From Eriocheir sinensis (Eukaryota; Arthropoda; Malacostraca; Decapoda; Varunidae), in contig NW_026111630.1 of NCBI RefSeq assembly GCF_024679095.1, positions 230,001-294,000 of the forward strand: a stretch of 64,000 nt of DNA, read 5' to 3'. A model generated the notes under the pieces. That model did not search any database and was not told the DNA's origin. It worked only from the letters and a program-made list of their open reading frames with translations. Below are positions 61,104 through 64,000 of this stretch, in pieces (within the stretch, counting starts at the first letter, position 1; each line of letters starts with the position of its first letter). A program made the position numbers and the translations under genes.

Positions 61104-61641
61104 GCTCATATTCTTAAACGTCTCAGGCTACCATTACGACTGCTTCCAAGGCCACAGAGAAGAGTAACCTGGTTTCCATGGGTGGTGTTTCAGGTCTAGA
61201 TGAAGAGGTCGTGTCAAACTATCCTGCACCTACATAACAGTCCATGAAAACCTGAACATCTTATATATACGAGAGGCTTTTTTGGACTCCCATTACGGCT
61301 ATTTCTCAAGGTCACAGAGAAGAGTAACCTGGTTTTCATGGGTGTTTTTTCAGTTCAAGACGCAGAGATCGTGTCAAACTATCCCTGGCACCACAAAACA
61401 CTCCATGAAAAGCCCAGCAACTTCTACATACGAGAGGCTTTTTTCGGGCTCCCATGAATTAAGACTATTTCCCCAGGCCGCAGAGAAGACTAATCGAGCT
61501 TTCATGGGTGGTTTTCAGGTCAAGATGCAGAGGTCGTGTCAAACTATCCTGGCATCACAAAACAGTCCATGAAAGGCCTAGCAACTTCTATATACGAGAG
61601 GCTTTTCAAACAGGCGAACTGAGACGTTTAAGAATACGGGC
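61104..61641 (+). mobile_element. M-family relative, copy 17, with perfect TIRs and three ~160-bp internal units
   Basis: ATTCTTAAACGTCTCAG at 61110-61126 is matched perfectly by its reverse complement at 61619-61635, extending imperfectly outward to about 23 bp. The interior has three units, each with AGAGAAGA.TAA, TTTCATGGGTG and GTGTCAAACTATCC, and separated by TACGAGAGGCTTTT. It has the M-family order (fold-back end, CATGGGTG box, GTCAAACTA, CTCC.GAAA) but is clearly diverged. Confidence 0.85.
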
Positions 61642-62021
61642 TTACGAGTCGTTGCTTCCGGCGTCCAGCGATGTACAAAACCTAATCCTACGCTTACGCT
61701 TTGTCTGTCGTATAGCCAACCAACATTTACTTTTGGAAGTCGTCAGTTATTAAAGCGATGATTAAAAAAATACAATAAAAACAACAAAGAGTACATACAT
61801 AACCATAATAAAGCTGTTTGATGTGTCACTAATCCCTTATTATGTCATTGCAGTCAGGTCAGTCTCATCGGTGACTTTCGTGGTTGTATTCTATTGTTTC
61901 TCTGATGCTATGGGCCAACGAATTTAGCTTTTTTCGTCTTGTTTTCCTTCTTGGGTGATGGTTGCCGGCCGCATATTCCCAATCTCTCTACGGGTATGTG
62001 TTCCCTGAGTCAAGACGCTGA
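61642..62021. other. unassigned stretch
   Basis: No recognised feature. Confidence 0.35.
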
Positions 62022-62455
62022 GCTGTAGCTGCGAAACGAACCACGGGGTGTTCTGGATAATACTATCATTGTGATTCCCACTCAAAACTAACATACGTAA
62101 CTTCTACTTAATCTAACGTAACCTCCCCTGTTCAAGGGTGGCTGTAGCTTCGAAACTAACCACGGGGTGTCCTGGAAAATACTCTGTCACAGGAGAACGT
62201 TCTTCTTCGACAGACCGACTTGGTCGGCTCGACTGACGTTAGCCGATTGAGTCGGTCTGTCGGCACCTTCCCCCCCTTCTGACGGGCTCATTATAGCCCC
62301 CTTCAGACAACCACCTCTGTAGGGCTCTTTCATAGCCCAGCCAGCCATCGTGCTGGCGAAAATACAACAACAACAACTCTCATTGTGATTTCCACTCAAA
62401 AATATCTAAATTGACTCCAACTATACCTATTAACCTAACCTGACCTGTTCAAAAA
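62022..62455. repeat. 119-bp tandem duplication, second unit split by an insert
   Basis: Unit 1 starts GCTGTAGCTGCGAAACGAAC at 62023; unit 2 starts GCTGTAGCTTCGAAACTAAC at 62141. Both contain ACCACGGGGTGT.CTGGA and CATTGTGATT.CCACTCAAAA and end near CCTGTTCAA. Unit 2 is interrupted at 62186-62375. Confidence 0.88.
62186..62375 (+). mobile_element. 190-bp hairpin-rich retroposon-like insert with (CAA)n tail
   Basis: Inserted in unit 2 of the 119-bp duplication with an ACTCT duplication (62181-62185 and 62376-62380). It carries a perfect 13-bp stem (CGACAGACCGACT at 62208-62220 with 62250-62262) extended by TCGGCT/AGCCGA. Further potential hairpins follow: GGGCT...AGCCC near 62284, GGGCT...AGCCC near 62323, and CCAGC...GCTGG at 62341-62355. 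It ends in ACAACAACAACA. No pol III box is evident. The RNA of origin is unknown. Confidence 0.7.
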
Positions 62456-62643
62456 TGGGCGCCACATCCCCGTACATAGAAGGGAAATATACACGCTGCC
62501 TGGCCTCCATCGACCCGTTCTTTGGTTCTCTCGCGCAAATCATATCATTAAAATACATTACGGTCGTGAAGAAGATATATAACTACTTAGGTTCAGAGAT
62601 TATCATTGCAATTGTGTGTCATAACTTCAAACATCTCCATTAG
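62455..62643 (+). other. short open frame, not recognised
   Basis: 62 codons from ATG (MGATSPYIEGKYTRCLASID at the start). No known motif, no clear codon bias or splice context. Probably chance. Confidence 0.15.
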
Positions 62644-62805
62644 CCAGCAACAACATTCGGGTCAGGTGGATGTTTATTATGTGACAGCGAGCATTTATTG
62701 TTTGAAAGAAAATTTTTGGCTGTGAAACCCCCTCCTCCCCCTCCCCCCTGTGGACCACATCCCGCAGGCAACCCCTAACCCACAACCCCTAATTAGGTCC
62801 GTCAC

Positions 62806-63135
62806 CCGCTGAAGTCTAGGGTTGCCGTCTGCCACTTTTCATTACCGTGCCGAGCTGGGTTGACTTGGGAAGAAGAGAAATCTGTTTGGGAACTTCAAAA
62901 GGAGTCACTCAGTGAGGTTTCGTATTTTAATCTGAATCGGCTGCTCTGCTCGATTACTTTATCCTGCACAGCCTAAAAGTAAACAGTGTGTGCTAATTCT
63001 CAAGGAAGGTTATGTATTTCAAGTGCATGATGTCATAATATTAGATAAGTCAATAAGTTCTCGTAAAAAATGGTAATGAGAACTTGGGAATTGTGTAATG
63101 AGGTAGTTTTCATAAGTGGCAACCCTGCAGCGGAG
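62806..63135. mobile_element. possible inverted-repeat (hAT-like) MITE
   Basis: AGGGTTGCC at about 62818 and GGCAACCCT at about 63118 face each other. The arms also share CCGCTG (62809) with CAGCGG (63128) and CCAC..TT with AAGTGG. AGGGTTGCC-type ends occur in hAT-like MITEs. The arms are gapped and no clear target duplication is found. Confidence 0.35.
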
Positions 63136-63770
63136 AAGGGGCGTGGGGTGGGCGTGCGGGCGTGTGGGCGTGCAGGCGTCGGGGCTCATGGCGTCGGGCT
63201 CCCCGCGGCCTGGCGTCCTCGACGGGAGAATGAACGCAACAGATCCTTCACACGCCCGAACAACTTTCCTCTGTGTATATACGTGTACATGTCATGTTAT
63301 GTCCGTCAAAATAAATATGTTTTACAAGAAAATGCATTCTCCTTTTGTTTTCCATCGGTATATTGTCAGTGGCAGGAGTGGTGTAGATTATGTAGACAAG
63401 GGCACTTTTTTTTCATTGCAACAAATAGCATCAGCCTCTTTTTCCATCGGTACATCGTCAATGGCAGTAGCGATGTAGATCAGGTAAACAGACACTATTT
63501 TTTCTTTCCCATGAGAGATGAGAACTGCTCACTCTCTGCTTCGGATCGTGTTTGCTTCCAATTCTAAGGTGCTTCAAGTTTTGTGGAATTTGAACTAAGG
63601 GTTTATGTGCAGGGAAACTATAGTGCACATTCTAATTATCTGTATTTCTTTATGAAACGCATAATACAATATAAGGAAAAATGAAGTTAAATTGGCAGTC
63701 GTGCTGGGAAGACCGACGATCGTTTTCTCATTGCCAAGTTAACAGCTCAATGAGGCTGGGTTGGGGAAAC
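63136..63770. repeat. unassigned DNA with a ~92-bp duplication
   Basis: TTTTCCATCGGTATATTGTC near 63348 and TTTTCCATCGGTACATCGTC near 63440 begin related units that share GTGGCAG.AG and TGTAGAT. G-rich 63130-63215. No gene. Confidence 0.6.
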
Positions 63771-64000
63771 TTAAGGGGCTATTACACTGGGCAAATTTTC
63801 CGTGGATCTTCAATCAAACCACCATCTCCGCTGGCATGGTTCTCATATTTCCGTGGTTTTCTGACGTGTCCACGATATTCCAAAGCTACAGTAGTTTTCA
63901 ACGAAGGACGAAGGTATTGCTCACCATCATCAGCAGCAGCAATAACAAGAAACAAATGAAAACCACGCCAGCGGAAATCGTGGTTTGACTGAAGATCCAC
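63771..64000. mobile_element. TTAA-flanked inverted-repeat DNA element, cut by the window edge
   Basis: TTAA at 63771-63774 is followed by GGGGCTATTACACTGGGCAA. From 63802, GTGGATCTTCAATCAAACCA continues for about 45 bp, and its reverse complement occupies 63956-64000 with about five mismatches. The outermost part of the right arm lies beyond the window. TTAA targeting is typical of piggyBac and Kolobok groups. The interior is short, so this is a non-autonomous copy. Confidence 0.75.

Overview
This is eukaryotic repeat-dominated DNA, most like a decapod crustacean or other arthropod genome. The reasons are very dense, long microsatellites ((AC)n, (AG)n, (AT)n, (GAA)n, (TAC)n, up to about 340 bp), several degenerate non-LTR retrotransposon families, tRNA-derived SINEs, small inverted-repeat DNA transposons and no operon-like coding. 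No complete host gene is recognisable. The only host-gene candidate is one possible terminal exon at 56303-56458. Most long open frames are translated simple repeats.

Layout. 1-7.4 kb: a LINE copy (called LINE-alpha here) is split by a PIF/Harbinger-type DNA element with matching TAA duplications; that element holds a second partial Harbinger copy and a fragment of another LINE (LINE-beta). 7.4-19.9 kb: microsatellites, minisatellites, two tRNA-like SINEs, LINE tails, and copies of a ~215 bp inverted-repeat element called M-family here. 19.96-28.65 kb: the best structure in the window, a near full-length CR1-like LINE (LINE-gamma, minus strand) whose single large frame joins a zinc-finger-like N terminus, an SGNH/GDSL esterase domain, an APE endonuclease and a reverse transcriptase. 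A 4.67 kb LTR element sits in its sixth codon with a 4-bp CATT duplication and carries only a broken gag-like region. 28.65-37.3 kb: (GA)n, a 46-bp minisatellite of about 29 units, M-family copies (one split by a hAT-like MITE) and further satellites. 37.36-39.68 kb: a LINE-beta copy inserted in a GATA tract. 39.7-45.4 kb: microsatellites, a LINE-alpha 3' end, a second LINE-gamma copy and a LINE ORF1 remnant. 45.4-48.5 kb: an AT-rich LINE (LINE-delta). 48.5-55 kb: (TTA)n, a 344-bp (AT)n, a 43/47-bp minisatellite, a jockey-like LINE fragment and an 82-bp GC-rich minisatellite. 55-64 kb: possible exon, SINE, M-family copies with internal tandem amplification, a 190-bp hairpin-rich retroposon-like insert, and at the right edge a TTAA-flanked inverted-repeat element cut by the window end.

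The order of events can be partly read from nesting: LINE-alpha is older than the Harbinger element; LINE-gamma is older than the LTR element; an M-family copy is older than the hAT MITE. Two LINE-gamma copies lie in (CT)n-type tracts and one LINE-beta copy lies in (GATA)n, suggesting microsatellites serve as landing sites. M-family (about 17 copies in 64 kb), the 190-bp hairpin-rich insert and the gag-only LTR element are the best candidates for undescribed elements. All family names are working labels; no database search was possible.
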